From assembly GCA_905397405.1 (NCBI GenBank), contig CAJPVJ010000039.1, forward strand, positions 1 through 55,246: DNA of 55,246 bases, read 5' to 3'. Positions within the stretch are counted from its first letter, which is position 1. Every line of letters starts with the position of its first letter. This DNA is from Oppiella nova. Lineage: Eukaryota > Arthropoda > Arachnida > Sarcoptiformes > Oppiidae. Positions 12,483 through 25,579 of the stretch are shown one piece after another. The position numbers were made by a program, and so were the translations under genes. The notes beneath the pieces are model-generated. The model was given only the letters and a program-made list of their open reading frames with translations, did no database searches and was not told the origin of the DNA.

Positions 12483-13288
12483 TGAGCCTTAGCGGTGCTA
12501 TAGTTTTGTTTTTTGGTGCGGCATTGAGTTGTCATTTAATGTTTTTGGCAAACAATATATGAAATACAATCTATCATTCGTTATGAATAGTCTCTTTGTA
12601 TAGAAAAAGGTAAAAATGTTTTTATGATATAATTACTCCCCATTTGTTAACCTTTTTTTATATATTGTTATGTATTAAATATGTTACCAAAAAAATTTGT
12701 GTGTATTTGCGGAACATATTTAGAAAATTGGATTTAAATTAATTAGAAATCTAAGAGTCGCTGAACTCCACCAAAAAATATTAGTTTTCAGAGATAGTTA
12801 TTATATGTGTTTATCTTTTAAAATATCAAATAAAATTACTATCAAATTATAACATGCAGTAAATTATAAAATGAAATAATATTTATTAAAAATAAATAAA
12901 TATGGTATTAATTTCATTATAAATTAAACAAATGACACCTTTATGTACGAGATATATAACAGTATAATAATGTTTAATAAAGGATCGGTATTAAAATATA
13001 TTTATCGCATTGAAATCGCGTGCAAAACATTTTTTTTCTCTATGAGCTCTTATTTTAATTTAATATTTCGCTTATCTATTCATTAAAATATATGGCAATT
13101 AACGGCAATATATTATTCATTCAAATGTATACAATATTTATCAGCGCCAAAAAGCTGCACTAAAAACCAATTTGAAAATTAACTCAAATTAATCACATAT
13201 TAAATGCGGGGAAATATTTGTCAAAACCTTTTTTCTGATACAGAATTTTTATTTCTCTCTAATGTTATTCCAGTTTTAAAGTCGTTAT

Positions 13289-13294
13289 GAGAGA

Positions 13295-13328
<34 letters not shown>
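13289..13328 (+). repeat. (GA)n microsatellite
   Basis: 40 bp with one GATA interruption. Confidence 0.95.
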
Positions 13329-14231
13329 TTATTTTTATCATGAAAAGAATTTGTTTGAGTTTTTGAATTTTATTTTATCACCGCTTTTATCAAAATTTAT
13401 AGTAAGGGTTGGGTTATGGGTTTGAGGTGAGAGGGCCTGACGTCCCCATCCTATTGAGAAAACACTTGTAAATTCTAACCGATTCTGTGGACACGAGCGC
13501 ACAGATGGCTAAACACACCGTATATTTGGGTACAAAAACCCGTTCACAACAAATATATATTTTTTAATCCATTGCCAAAAGAGCATCTGTTCTGTCAGTA
13601 AATGACTTAATGTGAGCTATCATTCATTTTTATGACCAAAAACTGTATTGTTATGCAAATGAAATATGATTTTATGCAACACTTTTAGCCAATTATCGAC
13701 AAATTTCAGACATTATTCTTCGGCGGATGAAATGCTTTTCGAGAAAATAAATGATAAAAACCATTAAAATTTTTGTAACGTCTCAACACATGCCATAAGT
13801 GAATGAAAAATCATTTGAAAGTATTTTGCAAATTCTTTCAGACATAGTATTTGTGGCAAATATGCGCTCATTTTTAGCAAACGATTAATATTCCGTCTAT
13901 TATTAGTAAATTATATTTGTTATATTGCTATTTGTTAACAAATTTTGACTAAAAATACACGACTTATACCACAACACTTTGGTGTATGTTATTAAAAACT
14001 CAAATATAATTAGCTTATGTGCTTATAAGTAATCGGAGATTTTAATTTCACAGTTTAAATGCTTTAATTTCATTCAATTAGTTGTAATTTATCTTAAATT
14101 GAGTTCAATTTACTAATAATTAAAGTATTAATTAAACAGTCGTTTTGCAAAATTAAATACATTTTTGATCAAATATCTGATTTGAATTCAATGCTTAAGC
14201 TGTTATTAAAAGTCATAATTCAAGTCAACAT

Positions 14232-15389
14232 TCGTTGAATTGACAGTAATTTTGTGCTGTTTTTACTAAAACACAATTATTTGCCTACCATTCCCCTTTC
14301 AAAAGCTGTTTGGGTTAATGACATCCGAGTTTTGCATAATTTCTCAGTTAATTGTCTTCCCCTTTTACTATGGGTTTTAGCCGTAATTATAATTTCTATT
14401 AAATATATAGATATTCTGATGGGTATTACATTGAATTCCTAATGAACACAAATATAATAAACACTAATCGATGCCTTTTTTGTATGCATTTCCACTGAAC
14501 ATGTAGTGAACGATATTTGGCTGTATTTAGTGGTTGAAGACCAGAATCAAAGCGCATGTCTTAAGCTCTTTGGATCTAATGATTGAAGTGTAGAGTGAGA
14601 GACAAGTTTCTTGAGAGCAGTTTTGTTTGGCCAACACTTTCCGATCACCGCTCGACTGTAAGACAAATGTATTGCTCATCACTTCACAGGACTAATGACT
14701 CTCATCCACAATAAGTGTATCAATCAAATGGTGTGAACATTGATTGCCTCCGAAAAAAACTCTGAGACTGAATATGTTTATACATTAATTGATTAGCAAA
14801 TCGTTGAATTGACAGTAATTTTGTGCTGTTTTTACTAAAACACAATTATTTGCCTACCATTCCCCTTTCAAAAGCTGTTTGGGTTAATGACATCCGAGTT
14901 TTGCATAATTTCTCAGTTAATTGTCTTTCCCTTTTACTATGGGTTTTGGCCGTAATTATAATTTTTATTAAATATATAGATATTCTGATGGGTATTACAT
15001 TGAATTGCTAATGAACACAAATATAATAAAACACTAATCGATGCCTTTTTTGTATGCCTTTCCACTGAACACGTAGTGAACGATATTTGGCTGTATTTAG
15101 TGGTTGAAGACCAGAATCAAAGCGCATGTCTTAAGCTCTTTGGATCTCTTTCAGGATCTTTGGATTGAAGTGTAGAGTGAGAGACAGTGAGAGACAAGTT
15201 TCTTGAGAGCAGTTTTGTTTGGCCAACACTTTCCGATCACCGCTCGACTGTAAGACAAATGTAGTGCTCATCACTTCACAGGACTAATGACTCTCATCCA
15301 CAATAAGTGTATCAATCAAATGGTGTGAACATTGATTGCCTCCGAAAAAAACTCTGAGACTGAATATGTTTATACATTAATTGATTAGC
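14232..15389. repeat. 569-bp head-to-tail duplication (allelic-bubble type)
   Basis: Copy 1 starts at 14232 and copy 2 at 14801. The first difference is C 14359 versus T, giving exactly 127 identical leading bases. The second copy also carries an extra TTTCAGGATC-type insertion and a repeated GTGAGAGACA unit near 15150-15190. Twin 62-codon frames at 14254 and 14823 arise from this. Confidence 0.9.
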
Positions 15390-16099
15390 AAAAAAACCTA
15401 TGCCTTCACTACCAGTGCTTTTTAATGAATGTTCATTGAGTTGATAATCAGTTATTGTATCGACAATTAGTAGCTGTGTTTTGGACACCAAAAAACATTG
15501 TGTTTTATTACTGTTTGACTCATCGCTCGACAACCATCCGAAAAAGGTAAGCCCTCTTTGTTTGCCATATAATGTATTATATTTAATGAATTTGCATTCA
15601 TTGCCGATTCATGCAGTCATACACTGCCGGCGAATGCTTGCCATACGTGTCATTACATGTCGTTTAGGGGTTACTCCGGACAACACACTCTCCCCACACT
15701 CTGTATTGACCGCCAATTCTGTTATCTTAACTGTTTTTCATGTGTTATATTCTGGTATTACTCACCATTACGACCATTACTAGCTTTGAGTCATACCATT
15801 CCCATACCATTCCCTCAGTCTCTCAGCCAGAATTGGGTGAAATAGTTGCAGTGTTTTGTATTGTGTTGTATCTCAGGTGCAGTTGTGGTTAGAGTTTGAT
15901 ATCCAATATATTTCATTGCATTAGAGATGTTCACTACTCTAACAGCTATTACACAGAATAGCTGAGTATATAAGGTATGAGAAGCAGACATATTATACGA
16001 TATTGTGAATGAGATCTCGATATACCGTATATTTTAGACTCGCATCCTATCCATAGTCTATACGTAACACTAATTCTCATTTCCAGTTATTTTATACCG
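15390..16099. other. Intergenic stretch, no supported gene
   Basis: A good donor AAAAAG|GTAAGC occurs at 15546-15547 and overlapping plus-strand frames cover 15481-15845, but neither frame looks protein-like. Bases 15819-15861 recur at 19534-19576. Confidence 0.4.
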
Positions 16100-16355
16100 A
16101 AAAAGCAATACATTTATAAAATTAAATTTCAATGCACTGCTCATACATTTAATTGAAGTTAGCTCTGATTTTTGTGAATTAGTAGAAAAAAGTAAAAAGC
16201 ACACAATTTTCAAATGCATTTAACATAAAAAAGCAATACATTTATAAAATTAAATTTCAATGCACTGCTCATACATTTAATTGAAGTTAGCTCTGATTTT
16301 TGTGAATTAGTAGAAAAAAGTAAAAAGCACACAATTTTCAAATGCATTTAACATA
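16100..16355. repeat. Tandem copy of a roughly 128-bp segment
   Basis: 16100-16227 is repeated immediately at 16228-16355 with no differences seen. The unit length equals the shared ends of the longer duplications, as expected for an unmerged contig overlap. Confidence 0.9.
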
Positions 16356-16920
16356 AATTATTTGTGCATATCTTTAGGCATAATTGCAATCGAGTTTAAT
16401 TCACTTTCAATGTTTGAATGTTTGACAAGAATTTTATGACTTTTGTAATTTTGTGAATACTTTTTCGCATTTAATTACGAATGAATGCCATAAAAAGTGA
16501 CATAAAATTTGTGTTACAAATCAATTTCATTAATTTTCCGCATTTAATTATAATAATTATTATTAATGCTAAAATGAAATTAGATTTATGAAATGTATGT
16601 GTTTGTGAGAGAGAAAGTGTTGTGTGAATAACGCAAATGGATATTAAGTAATAAATATGCAATTGTATAGAGAAGTGATTGTAATGTAAGATAACGATTA
16701 AGGCATGAGTTTTAGCATAAGAATCGCTGGAATCTGTTGTCCATTAGAGGGACGCAAACTATTTTGAATAATTGATTCGTTGACCCGAAAGTCGATGCCA
16801 TCACTGACTTCATCGACATTCAGACATTCAGAGAGTCACTCAAGCATTGGGTTTGTTGTGGAAGAAGACATCGATTGGTCTCATAGTTATCGGCAATCGT
16901 AGCGACAATACGAGTCATAT

Positions 16921-16963
<43 letters not shown>

Positions 16964-18435
16964 GAGAGAGAGTAATGTCTGTCCCAATCGATCGGTCATA
17001 ATAGTCATAATAGAGTTTCCAATATCTATCTCATAGTATATACTGTACACCAAAAGCATATGATCATAAGGACTGGTAGTGTTTGGCGACATATGTGTGG
17101 ATCGCACTTAATATCAACTCAATCACAGACATCGCTGTCTCTCTTCACCACTCCATTCAATACAAACGCCGAGATTATGGCAATAATTTTGATTAAATGA
17201 TTTGCACTAACTTTGTGGTCCAATACTGCGGGATAACCGTTAATGCCATTTAAGGCTATGAGTCAAACCCTTTTCCATAAATATAAATATACTCTCCTTT
17301 TGTCAATAAATAAATGCCTTTCCATTTCCATCACTCCTACAACTGAATGTATTGTGTTTTATGGTGTTTTTGATGGTTAATCCACTCACGAGTCTCGCAA
17401 AAATCAATTTTCGTGTTGATTTTGGATCGGGAGGTAAACAGGAAAGGCATGCTCCCAATCTTTTAAAATACTGACTTATGATGTTTGTAAGGCTCTGTCA
17501 ATAAAAGGGTGAAAATATTTTATTCTTTGTTTATTCCTCTGCAATGTAAATGTGATTCTTGTGTCCGATATTAGAGTCCAACTCTTTGTCGTGTCGTAGA
17601 AGTCATGGACTCGTCGTTTATAATTCAGATATTATTGCAGATAATACGAGATGTGATAAAAATAAATTGATTTCCAAATGCAGTCGACGCTCAGATCAAT
17701 CATTTCTGTGAATCCATTTGTTGGCTAAATCTCAAAATGATAGACAATATAAGCAAAAGAGTTTGTAAAATACAGTAATAGAAAAAAGAGAGAAATCCAA
17801 ATCTCATCGCAAATTAAAGTGATTTCATTTTGAATAACAGATGCTCTTCTGTTATGTAAACTTGTTTTTATTTGATTTGCTTTTTGTTTTGATTGTTTCT
17901 ACCGATCTCTGCCTTTCCCTATGAGGTGACGGCAAACAGAGATTAATATAGTTTTTTGTTTTGCGAAAAGCTTTCCATTTAAGCGAATGGAGAAGATTTT
18001 GGGAGAATATATTGAATCGATTTAAAAGATTGTATATAAAAAACAATGAGAAAATTGGGTGAACTTTTTTGTTCAGTCACTCAAAATGATTTTTATTGAT
18101 TAGAAAAACTTGATTCCCTTCCACTTCTGGTGGTCGTTATAAACACACGAGTATTGTGTGCGAGATATGAGAAGCAAAAACAGTCATTCAAATATTGAAT
18201 CAACAAAATAAAAGATGAGAAATACAAACACATCATATTATCTCATATTATTGTTATACAAACTTTTGGCCACATTTTTCATGCGAATGCACTCGTAATG
18301 CACTCAAAAGCAGTTCATTGTCAACGGTTTTTGCGGTTATATTTGCGGTTTTGTGTGCACTGTTTGGCCTCTAATTTGTGTATAAATCGCTTTTTCTGGA
18401 GCCGTATATTAAATGTTATTTCAATGTTTTGTATG
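16356..18435. other. Intergenic stretch, no supported gene
   Basis: Contains the GA tract at 16925-16971 and AT-rich DNA. Frames on both strands are short, and those near 16.9-17.1 kb are translations of the GA tract. Confidence 0.5.
16925..16971 (+). repeat. (GA)n microsatellite
   Basis: 47 bp with one GGG interruption. Confidence 0.95.
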
Positions 18436-19170
18436 AATTTCTTTGTGTGTGTTTGCAGTTTGTTGTAAACTAGTCCATCAATTATATCTATTGAATTGAG
18501 TTGTTTGTGGCATGTGGTACATTTTGGACTAGATAATCGATAATATAGTTAATTGAATATAAAAGTTGGCATAAGTTATGCAAATATTTCTATCGACAAA
18601 ACATATGCAGTTATTTGGATATTTGGCAAATTTATTAATAAATACCTTTTTAATACATTTTTGCAAATCAATAGCGACTAATATATCAATATTAATATCC
18701 GAGAGTGTATTTGACAGAATGGTCGGCCTTCCGATCCAATTCCTATTTTGTTTCATTTAAACACACAGTCATTAATATACATAAATTTCTTTGTGTGTGT
18801 TTGCAGTTTGTTGTAAACTAGTCCATCAATTATATCTATTGAATTGAGTTGTTTGTGGCATGTGGTACATTTTGGACTAGATAATCGATAATATAGTTAA
18901 TTGAATATAAAAATTGGCATAAGTTATGCAAATATTTCTATCGACAAAACATATGCATTTATGGGGATATTTGGCAACCATTTCCTTTATTAATAAGATT
19001 ACAATATAAAGAAATTTATTAATAAATACCTTTTTAGTACATTTTTTTGCAAATCAATAGCGACTAATATATCAATATTAATATCCGAGAGTGTATTTGA
19101 CAGAATGGTCGGCCTTCCGATCCAATTCCTATTTTGTTTCATTTAAACACACAGTCATTAATATACATAA
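18436..19170. repeat. 348-bp head-to-tail duplication (allelic-bubble type)
   Basis: Copy 1 starts at 18436 and copy 2 at 18784. They share 129 bases before G 18565 versus A. Copy 2 carries a short insertion near 18985-19010 (fill-in around ATTTCCTTTATTAAT) and a longer T run. Confidence 0.9.
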
Positions 19171-19521
19171 CTTATGCAATGTTTGAGAGATTATGAGATT
19201 ACGAGCAAATCCCAGGCCATGAATCTCATGCCAGTCGACGACTCCCTCCCCATAACTCCGTGCAATAACAGCTCATATATCCTATGATTACTTTTCCCAT
19301 TCATATAAGAATACAATTTAAATTAAATTTTCAATGACTTGGATTTGAATTTCTTATGTAAATAATATTTCCAATTCAGTGATACAAGGCTTACATTCAA
19401 ATGTGGAATAATACAGAACTTTTGTTTTGCTATTCTTAACACACTTTTTCTCAATTTTAAAGCCATTTATTTTAATCGTTTTGCTATCAAATGAACGACT
19501 ATTCAAATTATTTTATTCTAA

Positions 19522-19984
19522 TCTCTCTCTCTCTCTCTCAGCCAGAATTGGGTGAAATAGTTGCAGTGTTTTGTATGAATATGTAGAAAAAAACATGAGT
19601 GATAATTTGTTGTTTATATTCAATAAGAAAATCATATAAAAAACATCATAAATCACACAAACACACACACATCTTGTAATTGAGTTTTCTTTATTCAATC
19701 AATAATTCAAGAGTTAATTATTGCTTATTTTTTATCTCACTCCTATGGTTGTATTGTCTGTAATTTATTTTTCAAGTTCTCTGTTTTTTTTGCACTCAAT
19801 TCAATACAACACAACACAATACTCTTGCAGTGAATCGGGAATAAGAACAATACATAAGCGCTCAGACACTACAACATCTTCCTATAGGTATTGCATTAAA
19901 CTTATTGTGTGCGAGATATGAGAAGCAAAAACAGTCATTCAAATATTGAATCAACAAACCTATAGGTATTGCATTAAACTTATT

Positions 19985-20032
<48 letters not shown>
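19522..20032. repeat. Patchwork of pieces found elsewhere in the window
   Basis: After a CT tract (19522-19539), 19534-19576 copies 15819-15861; 19583-19657 is the reverse complement of 21187-21261; 19904-19958 copies 18153-18207; a 26-bp segment at 19881-19906 recurs at 19959-19984; and a 48-bp GA tract closes it (19985-20032). This looks like joined contig ends rather than evolved sequence. Confidence 0.8.
19985..20032 (+). repeat. (GA)n microsatellite
   Basis: 48-bp pure run after TTATTAGAA. Confidence 0.95.
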
Positions 20033-20037
<5 letters not shown>

Positions 20038-20153
20038 TCTTAGAGAAGGTATAGCACACACACAGACAATGTTCACTACTAAACCTCATTTGCGGGTAAA
20101 GAGCTCTTGTGTTTCGTATATAAGATGTTATGTTAGACAACGTTGTGGTTCAG

Positions 20154-20342
20154 AGGAATAGGAGAGACTTCTCTATGAATGCATACAAGCGTTACATTCT
20201 TTGGAGTCTCTATTCCTTGATCTCCCAGAAGGAGTTCCGCAGACCTTTTGATGATGTCTTAAGATTTGTTAATAAAATTTATTCCCAATTAATTCATCCA
20301 AAAACATGGGCCGACATACCATTAGATGAATCACTAAATTAA
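20154..20342 (+). CDS. Candidate terminal coding exon, unidentified protein
   Basis: A frame of 62 codons plus TAA follows an acceptor (GTGGTTCAG at 20145-20153, phase 0). The composition is strikingly protein-like against its AT-rich surroundings: a mix of charged and aromatic residues, with NAYKRYILWSLYSLI near the start and HPKTWADIPLDESLN at the C-terminus. There is no upstream exon I can join: a possible exon at 19831-19886 ends in the wrong phase and lies in the patchwork. The frame is open a little further left (ATG at 20130), and another acceptor at 20136 is possible. I do not recognise the family. It could be the last exon of a plus-strand gene whose other exons were displaced in assembly, or a pseudogene fragment. 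Confidence 0.45.
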   Translation, partial: RNRRDFSMNAYKRYILWSLYSLISQKEFRRPFDDVLRFVNKIYSQLIHPKTWADIPLDESLN

Positions 20343-22452
20343 TGAATATTTAATTTATTCCACGAATTTAATGAGTTTTCGTTTATTTTTTAACGTAACT
20401 AGTGATTAAAATTGAAAATTTTTCATTAAAAAGTATATTTTTGCTGAAAAATTATTTAATTTTATGGAAATTACCACTAAATTATAATTTAATATAAAAT
20501 AAGAGATATATTAAGCTATTATGTGGAGATATAAGACACAAAAACTACAAATATAATGCAAAGTCTTGAGATGAGGACCACCTGGATCTCGTCCATTGTT
20601 TTATTTGCCCACAAAAATAATAGCCAATTATTGCGAAGGCGTTTCCCTCCCTTTCCCACTTTCTTATTGCTATTTCAGAGCAAAACTAAACAGCATTTCT
20701 TAACTGAAAAAATTGCTTTCAATTTATATGTGAAGTGATGTTAACTTTACGTTAGAAATGGCTTTAGTATTGGTGTTCAATGTATGGCAAAGACTATACT
20801 GTGGTGTGAATCAAATCAGTTGTGTTTTGGTTGTTATTATATGAACAGAGATTTCCTTAACGAACTAATTATGGGTTTTCGATAGTGTTTACCGTATTTT
20901 GGGGGCAGTTATGCTGTTATAGTACTTGAATTATCTCTCTTTAAATTAGTTGAGAGACTCTTCATGTTAGGGACTAAGGAAGACCTGTCAGGACTACAAG
21001 TCTTTAATGTTTAATAAGTATTTTATTTGCTTTTCTCGGAAAAAACACATATAATTTAGTGTCGATTAAGGGCATGAATAATATTGTATTACATTTATAT
21101 AGAGCTCAAACTCTAAGATTAATTAATTTTGTTGTGTTAAAAATATAATTGCATGTTACGAGACTTAAGAGTTTGTGTGTTGTTGTTGTGATTTATGATG
21201 TTTTTTATATGATTTTCTTATTGAATATAAACAACAAATTATCACTCATGTTTTTTTCTACAACATTACTACAAAAAGATTTTTTTCAATGAATTTTCTC
21301 GATTAGCAATTGTGAGCGTAATTTTTAATATTCAATTTGATTATACAACACAAGCTATAATACTTTCAAACTGTCAGAGCATATGATCGTTAATACGGAA
21401 AAAATGTAATCATTATTTCAAAATGAAGATTAATTTTTTTGCAGCCCAAATCTCCGTCTATTTGAATAACTCATGTAAATCTGTCTCAAAATTAATATTT
21501 AATACCATTTTAAACATTAAGTACTGAGAAAAGTTTGCGCGTAAAGATTATATATTGATTAGATTAAAGTATAATTAATTACGGTATTAACTGCTCGCAG
21601 TTAAGGCTTGTGTTCAAAAAGTATATGAAAATAAATATATATTTTTATTACACATTCAGTATTAAATGAATGTGAAGTTCACTAACACTCGGGAAGTTTG
21701 TGTCGGTTTACTCTTCGTTTTAGTTATTAATTTCTATGTTTTAATGAAAGGCACGGAAAAAATTTAATAGCATTTTAAGCGTCACTTAAAAAGTATAATT
21801 CATTCATTGATTTTATGCTTAAATTACAAGTTTTTTCTGTATTATTAATGGCACCAAAAATGTGGTGCATTTGTGTAAAAAAATAAAAATAATAAGTTTT
21901 TAAAGTATTAACCAAATTATGGTTTAAACCTCTCATGATTTTTGTGCTCTAAATATAAAATGCATAAATAATTGGTTGTATTAAATAAGTTTGCTATACA
22001 CTAAAAAGAAATTATTTTTAATTAGAAACTACTGGCGCCAGAAGTGTGAAGGCATTAAAATTGTTGTTCAAATCGATTTTCATAATATAATATTTGAACA
22101 ATGATTATATGAACAGTAATTTTAGGATGAAATTTAGAAAATGTTTTGAATTTTTAATCAAAACGGCTTATGGATGATAACCAAATGAACTCATCCATTG
22201 TGTCGGCGATTCACTCTCGCTGTATGTCTCATAATATCGGTGTTTAATTGCCTGTTGCACTCATACTGCATATATATGCCAATCCCTGTGCCATATATTC
22301 CACGCCATATCCCTCCTGTTGCTAAGATGCCGGGATTATCGTAACCCCTGACTATACATCCCATTCCGACCCCTATATCATACATGAGTGGATGGAAATA
22401 ATAACACAATCGGAGACTCAATGGAGAGCACAGACAGCGATGTCTATTAGAG

Positions 22453-22492
22453 GAGAGAGAGAGAGAGAGGGAGAGAGAGAGAGAGAGAGAGA
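22453..22492 (+). repeat. (GA)n microsatellite
   Basis: 40 bp with one GGG interruption. Confidence 0.95.
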
Positions 22493-23880
22493 GCACGTGC
22501 TCTGCTTTGAATGAATCAGAAAATTAGAATCACATTCAGAGCCAAACTCCTGAATATTCTGTACATAATAGACATAAACGTACAAAAAAATAGTCTTTTT
22601 CTCAATTCAGTGATGATTACATTCGTATAGGGATTCCCAGCGAACCCCTCCTACATATCAATAATTGTATTCGTTAGACATATATTGAAAACTAGTTTTT
22701 TGTCTGACTTTTCATTTTTATAGGATTTTTTCATTCAGAGGGAAACCTACAAAAAAGTGAAACCAAATTTTTCAATGAAATATGAATTCTATTCATATAT
22801 TGAAATCGGAAAAAGTATAGACAAGTCTATGATATTGATTTGAGACAAAGTCTAAGCTTTTTACATACAAAACACATTTTGCATTCATTTCACAAAAAAA
22901 ACTATTTCGCAAAAATGATTGAATTTTTTATTGTAAAGAATAGTTATAAAAAATGAAAAATATTTTTCCCACAAATTCCCTGAAAAATAATTAATAAATT
23001 CCGCTTTCATTTGAGACTAATATTGATTTTTTCACAAGAAATTTAATACATAATTGCGTTAAAAGTTTTCATTATCATGTGCTTTCCGTTGAACACTTAA
23101 ACTTAAGATTAATTTTCAATTTGTCGATTCGCTATCTCTTTACAAAAATGAATTTTTAGACTATTTTGAAGTGTTTTTAATATTAATTCACAATTCACTC
23201 GTTGTTTTCAATCTCTCACTCTTTTGTCACATTGTCTTCGAGTCCTTCAATCAGTCAAATGTCTTGCGTTTCACTCAACCAACGGATGCCTTAAATAAAT
23301 GTAATTTCTGTGTCTCTCTTCACTCCGTTATCGCATACTCTGAGGACTGATCGGTTGGGCGTCTTTGCAGACCTAATATACATCGCACACACCTTCTCGT
23401 CGTCTCTGGTATTAGCATTTATATAAGCTATCGGAGTGTTGGCCCGATTGTGAAACTCAATGTGGGATTACATGCGGTATAAGAAAAGTAAGATATAAAA
23501 AGCTCAACATTTGATACGAGAGTTCATGAAAAACAATTGATTAGCCGTTCCTAAGAGATGTACACAATATTCAAGTGTATCGCATACTGTTAGATCTCTT
23601 TGACTACCCCTACGATGGCTTTAATTATTTAAAGTATGCATCTATTGATTATAAATATATACCGTATTTATGTGTATAGCGCTGATATAAATACTAAACT
23701 TTGATATTATGTTTGGTATCAAAATTCACATTTCCTGTAAATATATACAAACAATAACTGCTATTCTTTGAGATTGTAAAGAGTTTGAGGTATTTGTGAC
23801 CGAAACCATAGGTTCTGGCAATTTGTGGGACCCCTATCGGGAGTCCTCGTATTTCAAGCAATATTCAAATTACAGTGACA

Positions 23881-23925
23881 TGGGATGGAAAGGGATGGAA
23901 AGGGATGGCAAGGGATGGAAAGGGA
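23881..23925 (+). repeat. 10-bp minisatellite, unit AGGGATGGAA
   Basis: About 4.4 tandem units, one with GGCA in place of GGAA. It is the only clear decamer repeat in the window. Confidence 0.9.
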
Positions 23926-24889
23926 GCTGTAATTCGATAATTTGTAATAACATTAAATTTCGATGAATCATACGGTATATAGTGTTCAGACAGTTTACAA
24001 ACACAGACATTGAAATTAAGCACAACTAATAGGAATCACATTTAGCTCTTCCCTTCCCTTCCACTGCAACCGACACTGCATTTGAATACAACACAGAAAG
24101 TCCACTACAAGTGTCTCTCATATCATACAGTACTTGTTTATGAGATTCAAATGCCATCCTTTCAGTACTTCATGTGTTCACTAGATATCGAGTTTTATTT
24201 CAACCAATTTCTCGTCTATTATATTGATTTAGAATTTTACAAATCCTTTGAGATGTCAGTCGAAGTCTATTTCTATCGATTGCTTAAGATTTTTGAAAAA
24301 TCTGCTTTAATTTTATTTATTTTCCTTTGTCTCCATTCATTCAGTCAAATGAAAAGTTTTGTTTTGAAAACTATTATTATAAACTCTTTTGTTTAGCAAT
24401 TCAAATGTATTTTCATTAATAAAATTGTTTGAATAAAAGTTTTGAAAACTTTGTAAAACAAATGACTATTCAATGAAATATTGCCAAAAGTTGATGGTAT
24501 GGCAAAAAGCATATAATGGTGTGCGAGTGAATGTATGGCCGAATAAATACACAAATTATATATTTTAAACGAATCAATCAAATGTGAGCTATTTTTCACA
24601 ACCATTATATGAATTATGCGTTTGTGAGCAGTAATTCATATAATAAATAAAAATAAAAGATTTCCTTTTGGAAAGTGTTGTTAAAGAGGTGAGGGATGAG
24701 GAAAGGGAAGGGAAGGGGAGAATAATTAGTGTGCAATAAGAGGAGTAACACTGTGTTTATATTCAGCGGAGAAAATAATTGTGAATCTCATATAACATTA
24801 AATAAAAATTCATATAAACTCCGAGTCCTCTGAACACAAAGATATGGGGATTCAGTAGAGCGCGTCTCCTCTGCCGTACAAAAGGTATA

Positions 24890-24890
<1 letters not shown>

Positions 24891-24922
<32 letters not shown>
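24891..24922 (+). repeat. (CT)n microsatellite
   Basis: 32-bp run ending in CCCATAGA; the same right border follows the tract at 25529-25579. Confidence 0.95.
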
Positions 24923-24924
<2 letters not shown>

Positions 24925-25521
24925 ATAGAAACCTATTATACGTGTTGTGGAGTATTGCATAACATTTCAGATATAAGACCTTAGTTTTGCTCATAAAACT
25001 CCTAATAGAGTCATAACTCATTCCCAATAATAATAGTAATAACAATAATAATACAATTTTGGAGTCAGATATAGCAGCGAAAGGAGAATACGATTTGAAT
25101 GAATATATAATTCAAATGCTATTCTGAACGCTATTTTCAATTCTCGGCTCAAAATATGAGAGATAAGAGGAGACGGGAGAAGAAATATTGAGCATTAGGT
25201 CACACATCCATCCATTCACTCCATAGCCTCCATAGCTCACAGTCAGTGATAGTATGAGTGGTGAGAGTCTGGATGCGAACAACCATTTAGTAGTGTTGTG
25301 ATGGGCTATGACTTGCAATGACTGGATCTGATGAGTGAGTGAATAGTTGTATGTATAGTATGTATGATAATGATAGCGACACACGCCATAAACGCCACCA
25401 ATTCATGGATGGGTCCCAAAAACGTGCCAAAAAGTCTCTCCTGGGCCTCATATGCCCGGCCATCGCCAACAACAGCTAATAACTGATTGGCGACTGAATT
25501 CATCAGAAATTCTCACCTCTC

Positions 25522-25528
<7 letters not shown>

Positions 25529-25571
<43 letters not shown>

Positions 25572-25579
25572 TCTCTCTC
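25529..25579 (+). repeat. (CT)n microsatellite
   Basis: 51 bp with one CCC interruption. Confidence 0.95.

Larger units (their letters stand above)
10591..14231. other. AT-rich intergenic stretch with three CT/GA tracts and a palindrome
   Basis: Holds tracts at 10842-10894, 11892-11924 and 13289-13328 and the palindrome at 12456-12482. A consensus splice donor GTAAGT follows 11641, preceded by about 200 bp of more balanced composition, which could be an untranslated exon, but nothing recognisable is coded. Confidence 0.5.

Noticed and set aside
14254-15011. Twin 62-codon hydrophobic frames
   Set aside because: Product of the 569-bp duplication; no independent coding evidence.
19831-19886. 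Possible internal exon (ESGIRTIHKRSDTTTSSYR) before a GTATTG donor
   Set aside because: Its phase cannot join the 20154 exon, and it sits in the mosaic of copied fragments.
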